From CAWFPR01 sp963817635 (GTDB taxonomy: Bacteria; Acidobacteriota; Vicinamibacteria; Vicinamibacterales; 2-12-FULL-66-21), in contig CAWFPR010000023.1 of NCBI GenBank assembly GCA_963817635.1, forward strand, positions 200,126 to 264,125: a DNA stretch of 64,000 bases, given 5' to 3'. Position numbers and translations under genes: made by a program. Under the pieces are notes generated by a model. It was given only the letters and a program-made list of their open reading frames with translations, did no database searches and was not told the DNA's origin. Numbering within the stretch: the stretch's first letter is position 1; each line of letters opens with the position of its first letter. Positions 9,297 through 17,961 of this stretch are shown here, piece after piece.

Positions 9297-9920
9297 ATGT
9301 CCGACACCCGCGAATATTTCGACAAGGTCGCGGACCAGTGGGACGCGATGCGTCAGCGGTTTTTCGGCGACGGTGTCCGCCGGGCGGCTATTGCGGCGGC
9401 CGGTGTCGGTCCCGGCATGGTGGTCGCGGACATCGGCACCGGCACCGGCTTCCTCGCCGAAGCCGCGCTCGACGCGGGCGCGCGGGTGATCGGCGTCGAT
9501 ATCTCGGAAGGGATGCTCGCCCAGGTCACCTCGCGGCTCGCCGGCCGCGAGTTCGAGGCGCGTTCCGGCGGCACGGCGGCGCTGCCGCTCGCGGACAACG
9601 AGGCCGACGCGGTACTCGGCAACATGGTGCTGCACCATGCGGAGGATCCGCCCGCGGCCATCCGCGAGATGACGCGCGCGCTCCGTCCGGGCGGGACGCT
9701 CGTGATCACCGACGCCGATGCGCACTCGCACGAGTGGCTGCGCACGGAGCAGCACGATCGCTGGATGGGGTTCGATCGTGCCGATATCCGGCAGTGGTTC
9801 GAGGCCGCGGGACTGCGCGACGTGAGCGTCGGCGATACCCATGAAATCTGCTCACCCACGTCGAATTGCGGGACCCAGGCGGCCATTACGATCTTCATCG
9901 CACGAGGAAGCAAACCGTAG
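9297..9920 (+). CDS. Class I SAM-dependent methyltransferase
   Basis: The product is 207 residues and intact. Motif I is VADIGTGTGFLAEAAL (residues about 43-58), followed by an acidic residue at the end of strand 2 (GVDIS) and the motif-IV region ADAVLGNMVLHHAEDP. The post-motif LRPGGTLVITD is typical of the UbiE/Methyltransf_11 family. The small size and lack of an accessory domain leave the substrate open. The N-terminal YFDKVADQWDAMR resembles ArsR-associated and UbiE-like methyltransferases, but there is no ArsR domain and no arsenite-type cysteine set, so I make no arsenic claim. The gene is followed by a duplicated palindrome. Confidence 0.85.
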   Translation: MSDTREYFDKVADQWDAMRQRFFGDGVRRAAIAAAGVGPGMVVADIGTGTGFLAEAALDAGARVIGVDISEGMLAQVTSRLAGREFEARSGGTAALPLADNEADAVLGNMVLHHAEDPPAAIREMTRALRPGGTLVITDADAHSHEWLRTEQHDRWMGFDRADIRQWFEAAGLRDVSVGDTHEICSPTSNCGTQAAITIFIARGSKP

Positions 9921-9971
9921 GGGCGGCTCGCGAGCCGCCCTGAGGTAGGGGCGGCTCGCGAGCCGCCCTGA
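9917..9971. repeat. Tandem duplication of a perfect REP-like palindrome
   Basis: Two identical 27-base copies lie at 9917-9943 and 9945-9971. Each contains the perfect palindrome GGGCGGCTCGCGAGCCGCCC (9921-9940 and 9949-9968) and opens with GTAGGGGCG. The first copy starts inside the methyltransferase stop codon region. The copies could form strong stems that protect or end the transcript. The same GTAGGGGCG opening is seen at 2785-2809. Confidence 0.8.
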
Positions 9972-9984
9972 CGGTAAGCGTCAC

Positions 9985-10947
9985 ATGATCCCGATCCTCG
10001 AAGAGGCCGCGCTCCGCACCGCCATCACGCCGTCGCTCGCGGTGGACGTCATCCGGGAGGCGTTCCGGGCCGATGGTCACGGACGGACACATGTCCCGCC
10101 GGTCATCAACCTCGAGATACCCCGGGCCCACGGAGAGTTCCACATCAAGACGGCGCACATCGAGGGCGTGCCGCACGTTGCCGTCAAGATCGCCTCCGGG
10201 TTCTTCGACAACGTGGCGCGCGGACTGCCGAGCGGGTCCGGCATGATGGCGCTCTTCGATGCCTCAACGGGGTTTCCCGTGCGCCCTGCTGCTCGACAAC
10301 GGCTATCTCACCGACATCAGGACCGGCGCCGCCGGCGGCGTCGCGGCCGACGTGCTCGCGCGCGCGGCACATCGACACGGTCGGCGTGATCGGATCGGGC
10401 ATCCAGGCACGCCACCAGGTCCACTGCCTCCGCGTCGTCCGGCAATTCGACCGGATCGTCGCCTGGAGCCCCACGCGCGAGCGGCTCGAATCGGTACTGC
10501 CGGGAGATGTGCGCCGCGGGGTTCGACGCGCGCGCGGCCGGGAGCGCCGAAGAGGTGTGCGGCGCCGCGGATGTGCTCATCACCTGTACGCCGGCGCGCG
10601 ACGCGGTCGTTCGCGGCGAATGGCTGCGCGACGGGATGCACGTCACGGCCGTGGGATCCGACTCGCCGGGCAAGCAGGAACTGGACCCCGGATGCCTCGA
10701 CCGCGCCGATCTCGTCGTGGTGGATCGGTTCTCCCAGTGCGCCGCGTTCGGCGAGCTGCGTCACACGATCGCCGCGGCGCTGCTCACGCGCCACGACGTG
10801 CACGCGGAACTGGGCCAGATCGTCGCGGGCCTGAAGCCGGGGCGCACGAGCGATCGCGAGATTACGATCGCCGATCTCACCGGCGTGGGATTCCAGGACA
10901 CCGCGATCGCGTCAGCTGCCTACCGCGCCCTGATCCACGACCGGTAA
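9985..10947 (+). CDS. Ornithine cyclodeaminase/mu-crystallin family protein (three frameshifts)
   Basis: Pieces in different frames assemble to one family member of about 320 residues. Residues 1-95 (from ATG 9985) include HIKTAHIEGVPHVAVKIASG and end with FDASTGFPV. The protein continues as ALLLDNGYLTDIRTGAAGG (shift near 10275), then GVIGSGIQARHQ, the Rossmann NAD(P) motif (shift near 10372), then AAGFDARAAGSAEEVCGAADVLITCTPA to the end (shift near 10495). Family members deaminate ornithine to proline or reduce/oxidise imino acids with NAD(P)H. Three shifts in 220 bases mean either a pseudogene or sequence errors. Residue conservation on both sides of each shift favours errors. The substrate cannot be assigned. 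Confidence 0.75.
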
Positions 10948-10957
10948 CCCCGGCCCG

Positions 10958-11035
10958 AGCGCCAAGCCCAGAGCCCCGAGCGCCGAACGCCGAGCCCCGA
11001 GCCCCGAGCGCCGAGCGCCGAGCGCCGACAGCGAA
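10958..11035 (+). repeat. AGCGCCG/AGCCCCG heptamer array in front of truA
   Basis: Ten back-to-back heptamers run from 10958 to 11027 (units AGCGCCA, AGCCCAG, AGCCCCG, AGCGCCG, AACGCCG and repeats of these), then the phase decays. The array ends about 10 bases before the GTG start of truA. It belongs to the same AGCNNNN class as the arrays at 9264, 24657, 32274 and 51368. Confidence 0.75.
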
Positions 11036-11043
11036 GTATCCTA

Positions 11044-11832
11044 GTGCCCGTGCCCCGCTTCAAGCTCCTGATCGAATACAACGGCAGCCGCTACAGCGGC
11101 TGGCAGATCCAGAAGAACGCGCGGACCGTGCAGGGGGAAATCGATCGGGCCATCCGGGAGTCCACCCGTCGCAGGGAGTTCGAACTGTATGGCGCGGGAC
11201 GCACGGACGCGGGCGTGCACGCGCTCGCCCAGGTTGCCCATCTCGAGATCTACACGGACCTGCGGCCCGAAGCGCTCAGGCGGGCGGTGAACGACGCGCT
11301 CCCGGCCGACATCCACATCCGTGCAATCGACACGGTGCCGCACAGGTTCCATGCGCGTCACGACGCCGTGTCGCGCAGCTACCTGTACCAGATCTCGCGG
11401 CGGCGCACCGCGTTCGCGAAGCCGTTCGTCTGGTGGGTCAGGGAACCGCTCGACATCACGAAGATGCGCGACGCCGCCGCAGCGTTCGTCGGCATGAAGA
11501 ACTTCGAATCGTTCACGGCCGATGACCCCGGCGACAAGTCCACGCTCGTGCTCGTCGACGCGGTGGAGATTGCCGAGGCCGGCGCGCTCGTGCTCGTGCG
11601 CATCCAGGGGTCGCACTTCCTGTGGAAGATGGTGCGGCGGATGGTGGGAGTGCTCGCGGCCATCGCCCGCGGCGAACTGGTGCCCGCGGACGCCGCGCGG
11701 CTGCTCGAGGAACAATCGGCGGGCATCCCCGCCGCCCTGGCGGCTCCGGCCGCGGGCCTGTTCCTCGAGGCCGTCCTGTACAAGGGTGACGCCGGCCCCG
11801 GACCAATCAGACCGGTGGTCGCCATCGACTGA
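11044..11832 (+). CDS. truA: tRNA pseudouridine(38-40) synthase TruA
   Basis: The product is 262 residues and intact. It opens RFKLLIEYNGSRYSGWQIQ, the TruA N-terminal strand, and carries GAGRTDAGVHALAQVAH (residues about 55-71), where the Asp of GRTDAGVHA is the catalytic nucleophile. The FLWKMVRRMVGVL segment near residue 195 is the C-terminal family signature. It isomerises uridines 38-40 in the anticodon stem of many tRNAs in the cytoplasm. The start is GTG at 11044, with a second in-frame GTG two codons on, and either could be used. Its 3' end converges on a gene of unknown function. Confidence 0.95.
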   Translation: MPVPRFKLLIEYNGSRYSGWQIQKNARTVQGEIDRAIRESTRRREFELYGAGRTDAGVHALAQVAHLEIYTDLRPEALRRAVNDALPADIHIRAIDTVPHRFHARHDAVSRSYLYQISRRRTAFAKPFVWWVREPLDITKMRDAAAAFVGMKNFESFTADDPGDKSTLVLVDAVEIAEAGALVLVRIQGSHFLWKMVRRMVGVLAAIARGELVPADAARLLEEQSAGIPAALAAPAAGLFLEAVLYKGDAGPGPIRPVVAID

Positions 11833-11865
11833 GGCCACCCGGGTCCCGAACGGGATCGGGCCCGG

Positions 11866-12880
11866 CTACCGGACAATGCGCAGGTTTGTCGGCGCCTGCG
11901 GCCGCTTGCTCTTCCACCCGAGCTGAATGAGTTCGAAGTCGTCCGCGGTCAGCGCGCGGAACGCGGCGTTCAGCACATCGTTGTTCCAGCGCGCGTCCAT
12001 GGTTCCGCTGATGTACATATCGGAGCCGTTGTCGGCCACGATCAGCCCGTAGCGCTGCATCGCCCGGAAGATTTTCTGCGCGTCGGCCGGAAACACCGAG
12101 AGATCCTTCGAGGCGTTGAGTCGCAGGCGCGCCCCCATCGGCGGCGCGCTGGCGTTGGCGCCGGCGGCATGCGACGCGGGCCACACGAACCCGTTGGTCG
12201 CCCGCGTCGTGACGCGGAAGGCATGGGTGATTTCCCCGGCACCGGCCACTTCGTCAAAGCGGACCAGGCCGGGAAAAATCGCCAGCCCGGCGGCATCGGC
12301 CGACGTCCACCCTTCCGGACGGCGGTCGTCGGTGGCGAGATTGAAGGTGGCCCCGGATCCCGCTTCCCATCGGCCGCGCGACCCGTTCCAGTACGTGCCG
12401 TACAGACTCGTAGAGCAGCCATCGGTCACGATCGATCACCAGCATGTGGCGATCGCCCGAGGCGCCGCCGCCGGCGACTCCGCCTTCGATGTAGTTCGCG
12501 CCGGTCCTGGCCTCGTCCGGAATCGGGTAGCCTGGCAGCCCGGGAACGCCGGCATCGCTCTCGTCGCCGTAATCCACGAACGCCAGGGGCACGCGCGGCT
12601 GGTCGCCCGAGACGACGACATACGGGAAGCCGTAGGGTGGCGGGCCGAAATCGGGATGCAGACGACGCACGGCAGAGGGGCTGGACGGAGTCCGTCCGCT
12701 GATCCAGTCGATCACTTGCGCCGATCGTGCGTCCACCGGCGCCTGGCTGATGTCCGTATTCCACCAGTTGGTCGCCGGAAACACCTGCCGGCCGGCGAGC
12801 GGCTCGTTGACCACGGGAGCGGCCGACAGCACCGCAACAACCGTCAGGGTGAACACCGCGGGCAGCAGGCGATTCGGCAC
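11866..12880 (-). CDS. Secreted protein of unknown function (frameshifted)
   Basis: A signal peptide (VPNRLLPAVFTLTVVAVLS, from GTG 12880) is followed by a mature part of about 310 residues. Noticeable stretches are FPATNWWNTDIS, LHPDFGPPPYGFPYVVV, DRHMLVIDRDRWLLYE, GSGATFNL, AGLAIFPGLVRFDEV and RYGLIVADNGSDMYISG. The frame changes once near 12410. I do not recognise a named domain. The many aromatic residues and the conserved-looking HMLVIDRD and IADNGS-type motifs suggest an all-beta extracellular or periplasmic protein, perhaps carbohydrate-related, but this is a guess. It is transcribed convergently with truA. Confidence 0.6.
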
Positions 12881-13068
12881 ACGGTGAGCCCTACACGGGT
12901 CATGCCAGCGATCAGCAGACATCCCGGCGCATCGGCCCGCAGCGTGCAACCGGCGCAGGGCGGAAGAGTTGGGAGGGGCGGGGGTCCGGGTGTCGAGGAG
13001 GGTGCGGCGAGCGAGGCCGCGCGCGCTTTTGTAACGCGCGCGCAGCCTTTGTAATCAGCGGCTGGCGC

Positions 13069-13653
13069 CTACTGGTTCTTCTTCTTCACGCCGAGCGCCT
13101 CGAGCTTCTTGATCGTGTCCTCGCCGGCCGTGCGGACAGCGACGCCGCGACCCGTCGGACCCTTGTCGATGTCGAGGATTCTGCCATCCGGACCGATGTA
13201 GAACGTGAACCGGTTGGCGTACTGCTTGTCCGGCGTGAGCACGCCGTACGCCTCTGCGGTGGTCTTCGCCGGATCGCTCAGGATCGGAAAGTCCGCGCTC
13301 TCCTTCTCGGCGAACGCCTTGTTCACATCGGGGGGATCGACACTCACCATGAAGTAGGCGATGTCGTAGCTCTTGAGGAGGGACCCGCTCTCACGGAGCG
13401 AGTTGCACTGGGCCGTTCACCCTCCGGTGAACGCCTTCGGGAACCACGCCAGCACGACGGTCTTTCCCCGGTAGTCGGACAGCTTGTGTTGCTTGCCGTC
13501 GGATCCCGGCAGCGCGAAGTCGGGCGCCTTGTCGCCGACTGCGAGCCCGGCCGGGGCATTCGGGGTTTGAGCGCCGGCTGAAAGCGCCGCCGCCATGGCC
13601 AGGGTGCCAAGGCCGACGGTCGCGCCAACGGACAGCAGTTTCAACATGGACAC
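13069..13653 (-). CDS. Secreted AhpC/TSA-family peroxiredoxin, candidate selenoprotein (in-frame TGA = residue 79)
   Basis: From the ATG at 13653 to the stop at 13069 there are 195 codons in one frame, interrupted only by TGA at 13417-13419. No base insertion or deletion is needed. Residues 1-29 are a signal peptide. Residues 36-80 give VGDKAPDFALPGSDGKQHKLSDY and then VVLAWFPKAFTGG-TGA-TAQCNSLR, so the TGA falls exactly on the peroxidatic cysteine of the Prx motif (FTxGC). The downstream part (MVSVDPPDVNKAF, DFPILSDP, GVLTPDKQYANRFTFYIGPDGRI) is a complete Prx C-terminal half. A hairpin of the expected bacterial SECIS kind follows the TGA. Readthrough as selenocysteine would give a peroxidase active against peroxides in the periplasm. 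The alternative is a nonsense mutation or base-call error. Confidence 0.7.
13384..13402 (-). promoter_or_regulatory. Candidate bacterial SECIS hairpin downstream of the Prx TGA
   Basis: On the mRNA, 14 nt after the UGA, CUCGCUC (13402-13396) pairs with GAGCGGG (13390-13384). This gives a 7-bp stem with one G-U pair around a 5-nt loop CGUGA. The apical loop starts 21 nt after the UGA, inside the 16-37 nt window known for bacterial SECIS elements, and has G as its second base as those elements require. It lies inside the coding region, as bacterial SECIS elements do. Confidence 0.55.
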
Positions 13654-13707
13654 CTCATATCACGAGTTTTCGATGGTATCACGGCCGCTTGCGGTATCCT
13701 CAGCCGC

Positions 13708-15538
13708 ATGCACGCATTCCGGTTCCGCTCGCATGCGGCACTGCTGGTGGCCGCCGCAGTCGGCGCCGGCACGCTGCTCTTCGCTGCGGCGCCACAGACG
13801 CCAGTGACACCCGCCGACCTGATTTCGGTGGATTTTCTCGCGACGGGTGACGACGGCCTGCCGATCCCCGATCTCGACAAGAGCGAGATCACGTTCAAGC
13901 TCGACGGTAAGGCCCGCGGCATCCGCTCGCTCCAGTTCGTCCCTCTCGCCGACGCCCCGCTCGGCGACCTGGCGCCCAGGCTCCACCCGCTCCCACCGCC
14001 GTTCGGAACCAACGTGCTCGCAGAGTCCGGCCGTGTGCTCATGATCGTCATCGAGCATGAGTCCATCCGCCCGGGCAAGGAGCGCCCGGCGCTCAACGCG
14101 CTGGATCGGATGCTCTCCCGCCTGTCGCCGGCCGATCGCGTCGGCCTCGCAACGATGCCGCATGGACGGGTGGAAGTGGAGCTGACGAACGATCACGAGC
14201 AGGTCAGAGACGCCCTGCGCCGGATCAAGGGGCAGGCGCCTCAGGCTCAAGGGACCTCGACGCAGGCCGCCATCGACTCCGAGAAAGCGTGCAACTCGCG
14301 ACTGACGCTCTCGACTCTGACGGGCCTGCTCGAATCGCTCTCGGTCGTCGAAGGTCCGAAGTCGATCGTGTTCGTCTCGTCCGGCGTGATGCCGCCGCGC
14401 CGCGACGCGCTGATGACCCAGGCGCCGGGGAAGTGCGAGATACGCTCGGTCTACTTCGAAGAGGTGGCCGATGCCGCCAGCCTCGCGCGCGCCCATTTCT
14501 ATGTCGTCCAGCCGGACGACCTGAACGCGGACTCCGCGAGCCACGCGTTCGAGGATCCGACGGCGAGCCGCTTCAGCAGCTCGGACGAGGAACTGGCCGG
14601 CCTTCGAGCACCTCACAGGGGTGACCGGCGGCGAGCTGTTCCGCCTCAACGGCCCGACCGAACCGGTGTTCGCGCGAATCGCGCGCGAGAGTTCCGGGTA
14701 CTACGTCGTCGGTTTCGAGCCGGCGCGGGACGAACGCGATGGCCGCAGGCACCGGGTTGAAATCAAGGTTGCTCGCGAAGGCGCGACGGTCCGCACGCGC
14801 CCGCACCTCCTGCTCGTCAAGGGCCCCGGAGCCACGACGCCACAGGCCATGCTGCGCGACGCACGCATCTACCACGACCTGCCGCTTCGCGCGATCGCTT
14901 ACGCGTCGCGGATTCCTGGAGACTCGAAGCTCAAGATCGTGGCCATCGGCGACGCGCTGGATCGCGACGTCCCGCTCACGGGCGCCGCCATGGCGCTCGT
15001 GGACAGCGCGGGCCGGCTGTCGTCCCAGTGGACCGCCAGACCCGACGAGTTGAAGGGCACCCACCTCATGGCCGCGCTCGTGGCTCCGCCCGGCAGCTAT
15101 CGGCTGCGCGTGGCGGCGATTGACGTCAACGGCCGCCGCGGCTCGGTGGACTACGAGTTCGACGCGGCATTGCAAAGAGCCGGCACCTTGCAACTGAGCG
15201 GCGTGGTCCTCGGCGTCAGCCCCGGTGGCGCGTTCACGCCGAAGCTGGTGTTCACAACGGATTCGTCGGCGACTGCCTTCCTCGAAGTCTATGGGGACGC
15301 CGAGAAGGCCATGGGCGTGTCGATCAAACTCGAGATCGCGAACAGCCCCGACGGACCGGCGCTCGCAGTCGCGACAGTGCCGTCAGAGCAGGCCTTCGAC
15401 GGTGATCGCCGGATGGCGGTCGGCGCGATTCCCCTCGGCGCTCTGGAGCCGGGCGACTACATCGTCCGCGCGGTCGTCACGAGCGACGGCAAGCCGCTCG
15501 GGACCGTGTATCGCACCTTGCGCAAACGGGACCGGTAG
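13708..15538 (+). CDS. VWFA-related secreted protein (Acidobacteriota type, frameshifted)
   Basis: The protein has about 610 residues. It begins with a signal peptide (FRFRSHAALLVAAAVGAGTLLF), then ISVDFLATGDDGLPIPDLDKSEITFKLDGK, the usual first strand of VWFA-related acidobacterial proteins. A von Willebrand A-like fold follows (RVLMIVIEHESIRPG, LLESLSVVEGPKSIVFVSSG), and then a beta-rich C-terminal part with SSGYYVVGFEPARDERDGR. In the first strand the metal-site DxSxS is replaced by EHESIRP, so metal binding is doubtful. One extra G near 14600 breaks the frame between DEELA and FEHLTGVTGGEL. It is probably periplasmic or extracellular and binds a protein partner; the role is unknown. A small TPR gene starts two bases after its stop. 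Confidence 0.8.
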
Positions 15539-15539
15539 C

Positions 15540-15927
15540 ATGCTGCTGCTCGTGCTCCTCCTGGTGACGGGGCAGGTGCCGTCGGCGGCCCAGCTCGGAC
15601 GGCAGGGGTGGACCGCGATCAACGAAGGAAAGGCCGACGAGGCGGCAGCGGCATTCGACGCGGCGCTGAAGCAGGCGCCAGCCGATCCGTCGCTCCTGCT
15701 GGGCGCGGGCGTGGCCGCGCACCTGCGCGGACATGGGACGAGGCCTGCCGTTTCCCGAGGCCTTCGAGCGCAACCTGCTGATGTCCTACGGGGACTTCCA
15801 GCGAATGCTGGCCGATCCCGTTCAGACGCCCCCGGCGATCCAGCCGTCCGGCGGCCCGGGTTCACATCGACGTCCAGCGCCGCAGCACGCCGATGACGTC
15901 CGGGGATTCGGCCGCGCTGAACGGTGA
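15540..15927 (+). pseudogene. Truncated secreted TPR protein
   Basis: The ATG at 15540 lies just after the stop of the VWFA-related gene. A signal peptide (LLLVLLLVTGQVPSAAQ) leads into one clear TPR unit (GWTAINEGKADEAAAAFDAALKQAPADPSLLLGAGVAAHLRG). The frame shifts near 15735 into FPEAFERNLLMSYGDFQRMLADPVQTPP and then runs, without recognisable content, into the antisense 3' end of the following methyltransferase. Related TPR proteins beside VWFA-related genes are several hundred residues long. The short, shifted and overlapping form suggests an internally deleted remnant. Confidence 0.6.
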
Positions 15928-16638
15928 GGCGTCGTACCCGCCGAAGACCGCGGCCGTGCTGAAGCCCGCCTCGCCGAAGACGGCGCGCAGTTCCGGCCAC
16001 GTCCAGCCGTACAGCCGCACGCTGCGGGTGGAGGTCACCTCCACCGGCGGATCGCGGCGCGGATCGTAACGCAGGGTCGTCGGCGTAAACGTCACCCACC
16101 CGTCATCGTGCGTCTCCATCAGCCGGAGAAAGACGGTTTCCCCCCCGTCCTCCTCCGGACGGAAATTCAGCGGCAGGTGACGCACCTTCTTCGAGCGGAT
16201 GCGCTCGTAGTTCAGGACCTGGAACACGAACGGCGCTCCCGGATCGAGCGTTTGCGCCAGGCCGGCGGCCAGCATCCGCATCGACGCATGGTCGAGGTGC
16301 GGCAGCGTGTTCCCGAGGCAGATTGCGCCGGCAGCCGCGCCCTCGACCAGCGCACGGACCTCGACGATGTCGCCGGCGATGAAACGCAGGTTGGATGGCA
16401 GCGGCGCGTCGTTGGCCTTGCCGAGCATCGCCGCGGATGCGTCGATTCCGAGCACGTTGAATCCGTGCGCCGCCAGGTGCCGGCTGTGCTCGCCGGTGCC
16501 GGCTCCGAGGTCCAGAATCAGGCCGCCGTTCGCGCCGCCCAGCGCCCGCTCGAGGAACGGCCATTCGCGCTCGATGCGCTGCGGCCAGGCGATCAGCCGC
16601 CGGTAGTCCACGCGGGACCACGGGTCGTCGGGTTGCAT
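15862..16638 (-). CDS. Class I SAM-dependent methyltransferase
   Basis: The product is 258 residues and intact, with an ATG at 16638. Motif I is ILDLGAGTGEHSRHLA (about 41-56), strand 2 ends GIDAS, and FIAGDIVEV and AICLGNTLPHL mark motifs II-III/IV. The C-terminal half (RLMETHDDGWVTFTPTTLRYDP, ELRAVFGEAGFSTAAVFGGYDASPF) resembles Methyltransf_25 enzymes of the glycine/sarcosine N-methyltransferase-like group. The substrate is unknown. Its 3' end overlaps the remnant TPR gene on the other strand, consistent with a deletion having brought the two together. Confidence 0.85.
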   Translation of the reverse strand: MQPDDPWSRVDYRRLIAWPQRIEREWPFLERALGGANGGLILDLGAGTGEHSRHLAAHGFNVLGIDASAAMLGKANDAPLPSNLRFIAGDIVEVRALVEGAAAGAICLGNTLPHLDHASMRMLAAGLAQTLDPGAPFVFQVLNYERIRSKKVRHLPLNFRPEEDGGETVFLRLMETHDDGWVTFTPTTLRYDPRRDPPVEVTSTRSVRLYGWTWPELRAVFGEAGFSTAAVFGGYDASPFSAAESPDVIGVLRRWTSM

Positions 16639-16762
16639 CCGTCAACAGTAGCAGGTGTCGGGCACCTGGGTCAGGCTCATGAGTTCGGGTGACCTGTTGT
16701 ATCATCCGCTCTACTTCCACGCCGCCGCGGCGGTTCATGCCAGCCCGAGGAGAACAGACACG

Positions 16763-17685
16763 ATGAACCCGATCACCGGCCTGCTGACCGCGCTCGGCGC
16801 GCTCACGGCGTTCTACATTGCAGCGTGGACGAGGGCGGCGATGGCCGCGCGCCGGCTCACCGGACGCGGTGAGCCGACGCCCGCGACCGACACGCGCTTC
16901 CCCACCGGCGGCCACATCGCGGTGGGGGCCGGTGCGAACTTCTTCGATGCGCTCGGGATCGGCTCGTTCGCCACGACGACGGCGGTGTTCAAGTTCCTGA
17001 AGATGGTGCCCGACCGGGTCATCCCCGGCACGCTGAATGCGGGGCACGCGCTGCCGACAATCACGCAGGCGTTCATCTTCACGGCCGTGATCCCCGTCGA
17101 CGTGCTGACGCTCTTTTCGATGATCGCGGCCGCGGTCCTCGGCGCGTGGCTCGGCGCCGGCGTGGTGGCGCGATGGTCGAAGCAGAAGGTCCAGATCGGC
17201 ATGGGCCTGGCGCTGCTCGCGGCCGCCGCGTTCATGTTCATGAAGCAGATGAGCCTGTTTCCCGCCGGCAGCGACGAGATCGGCGTCCGCGGGCTCACGC
17301 TCGTCCTCGCCATCGTCGGCAACTTCGCGCTGGGCGCGCTGATGACGCTCGGCATCGGCCTGTACGCGCCGTGCATGATCCTCGTCTCCATGCTCGGCAT
17401 GAGCGAGCGCACGGCGTTTCCATCATGATGGGCTCCTGCGCGTTCCTGATGCCCATCGGCAGCCTGCGGTTCATCCGCGAGCAGAGCTACAGCCTCCGGG
17501 TGTCGATCGGCCTGGCGATCGGCGGCATCCCGGGCGTGCTGCTCGCCGCCTACATCGTCAAGCAGCTCCCCCTCTACGCGGTGCGCTGGCTGGTCATCGT
17601 GGTGGTTGTGTATACCGCCGCCATGATGCTCTATTCCGCTTTCAGCAGCCCGCAGCGCGGGCTGGAAGCGAATTACGAGGTGTAG
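16763..17685 (+). CDS. TauE/SafE (TSUP) family membrane transporter (frameshifted)
   Basis: About 307 residues and mostly hydrophobic. The ATG at 16763 follows GAGGAGA. The first half carries FFDALGIGSFATTTAVFKFLKMVPDRVIPGTLNAGHALPT, the family's conserved first repeat. The second half has TLGIGLYAPCMILVSMLGMS and, after the shift, SIMMGSCAFLMPIGSLRFI and IGGIPGVLLAAYIVKQLPL, the repeated G-x-P-G element. A one-base loss near 17417 separates the frames. TSUP proteins export sulfite, sulfoacetate or related anions across the inner membrane; the substrate here is unknown. The neighbours do not suggest a sulfur pathway. Confidence 0.82.
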
Positions 17686-17692
17686 GGCGAGG

Positions 17693-17955
17693 GTGTCGAG
17701 GTGTCGAGGTGTCGAGGCGTCGAGGTGTCGAGGCGTCGAGCTGGACGGGCTGACGGCACCCGCGAAGGGCACGAAGGGCACGAAGAGGCACGAAGGGGCA
17801 TCAAAGGGTTGGTGTCGAGGTGTCGAGCGGTCGAGGTGTCGAGCGGTCGAGGTGTCGAGCGGTCGAGGTGTCGAGCGGTCGAGGTGTCGAGCGGTCGAGG
17901 TGTCGAGCGGTGTGTCGAGCGGTCGGGGTGTCGAGCGGTCGAGCTATCGAGCGGT
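17693..17955. repeat. GTGTCGAG octamer array with a GAAGGGCAC nonamer insert
   Basis: Between two convergent genes, GTGTCGAG/GCGTCGAG octamers run at 17693-17740. A block of GAAGGGCAC-type nonamers follows at about 17763-17800, and then a regular 16-base alternation of GGTGTCGA and GCGGTCGA from about 17811 to 17955. No gene is supported in this stretch. Two more GTGTCGAG octamers (complement orientation) lie at about 19056-19073. Confidence 0.8.
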
Positions 17956-17961
17956 GCGGCG

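Noticed and set aside
9297..9920. Arsenite methyltransferase
   Set aside because: The SAM motifs fit a general UbiE-like enzyme, but the conserved arsenic-binding cysteines are not present; the only nearby Cys residues are in CSPTSNC near the C-terminus.
12950..13068. Possible small gene between the unknown secreted protein and the peroxiredoxin
   Set aside because: No frame with a plausible start and ribosome site; the stretch is simple GC-rich sequence.
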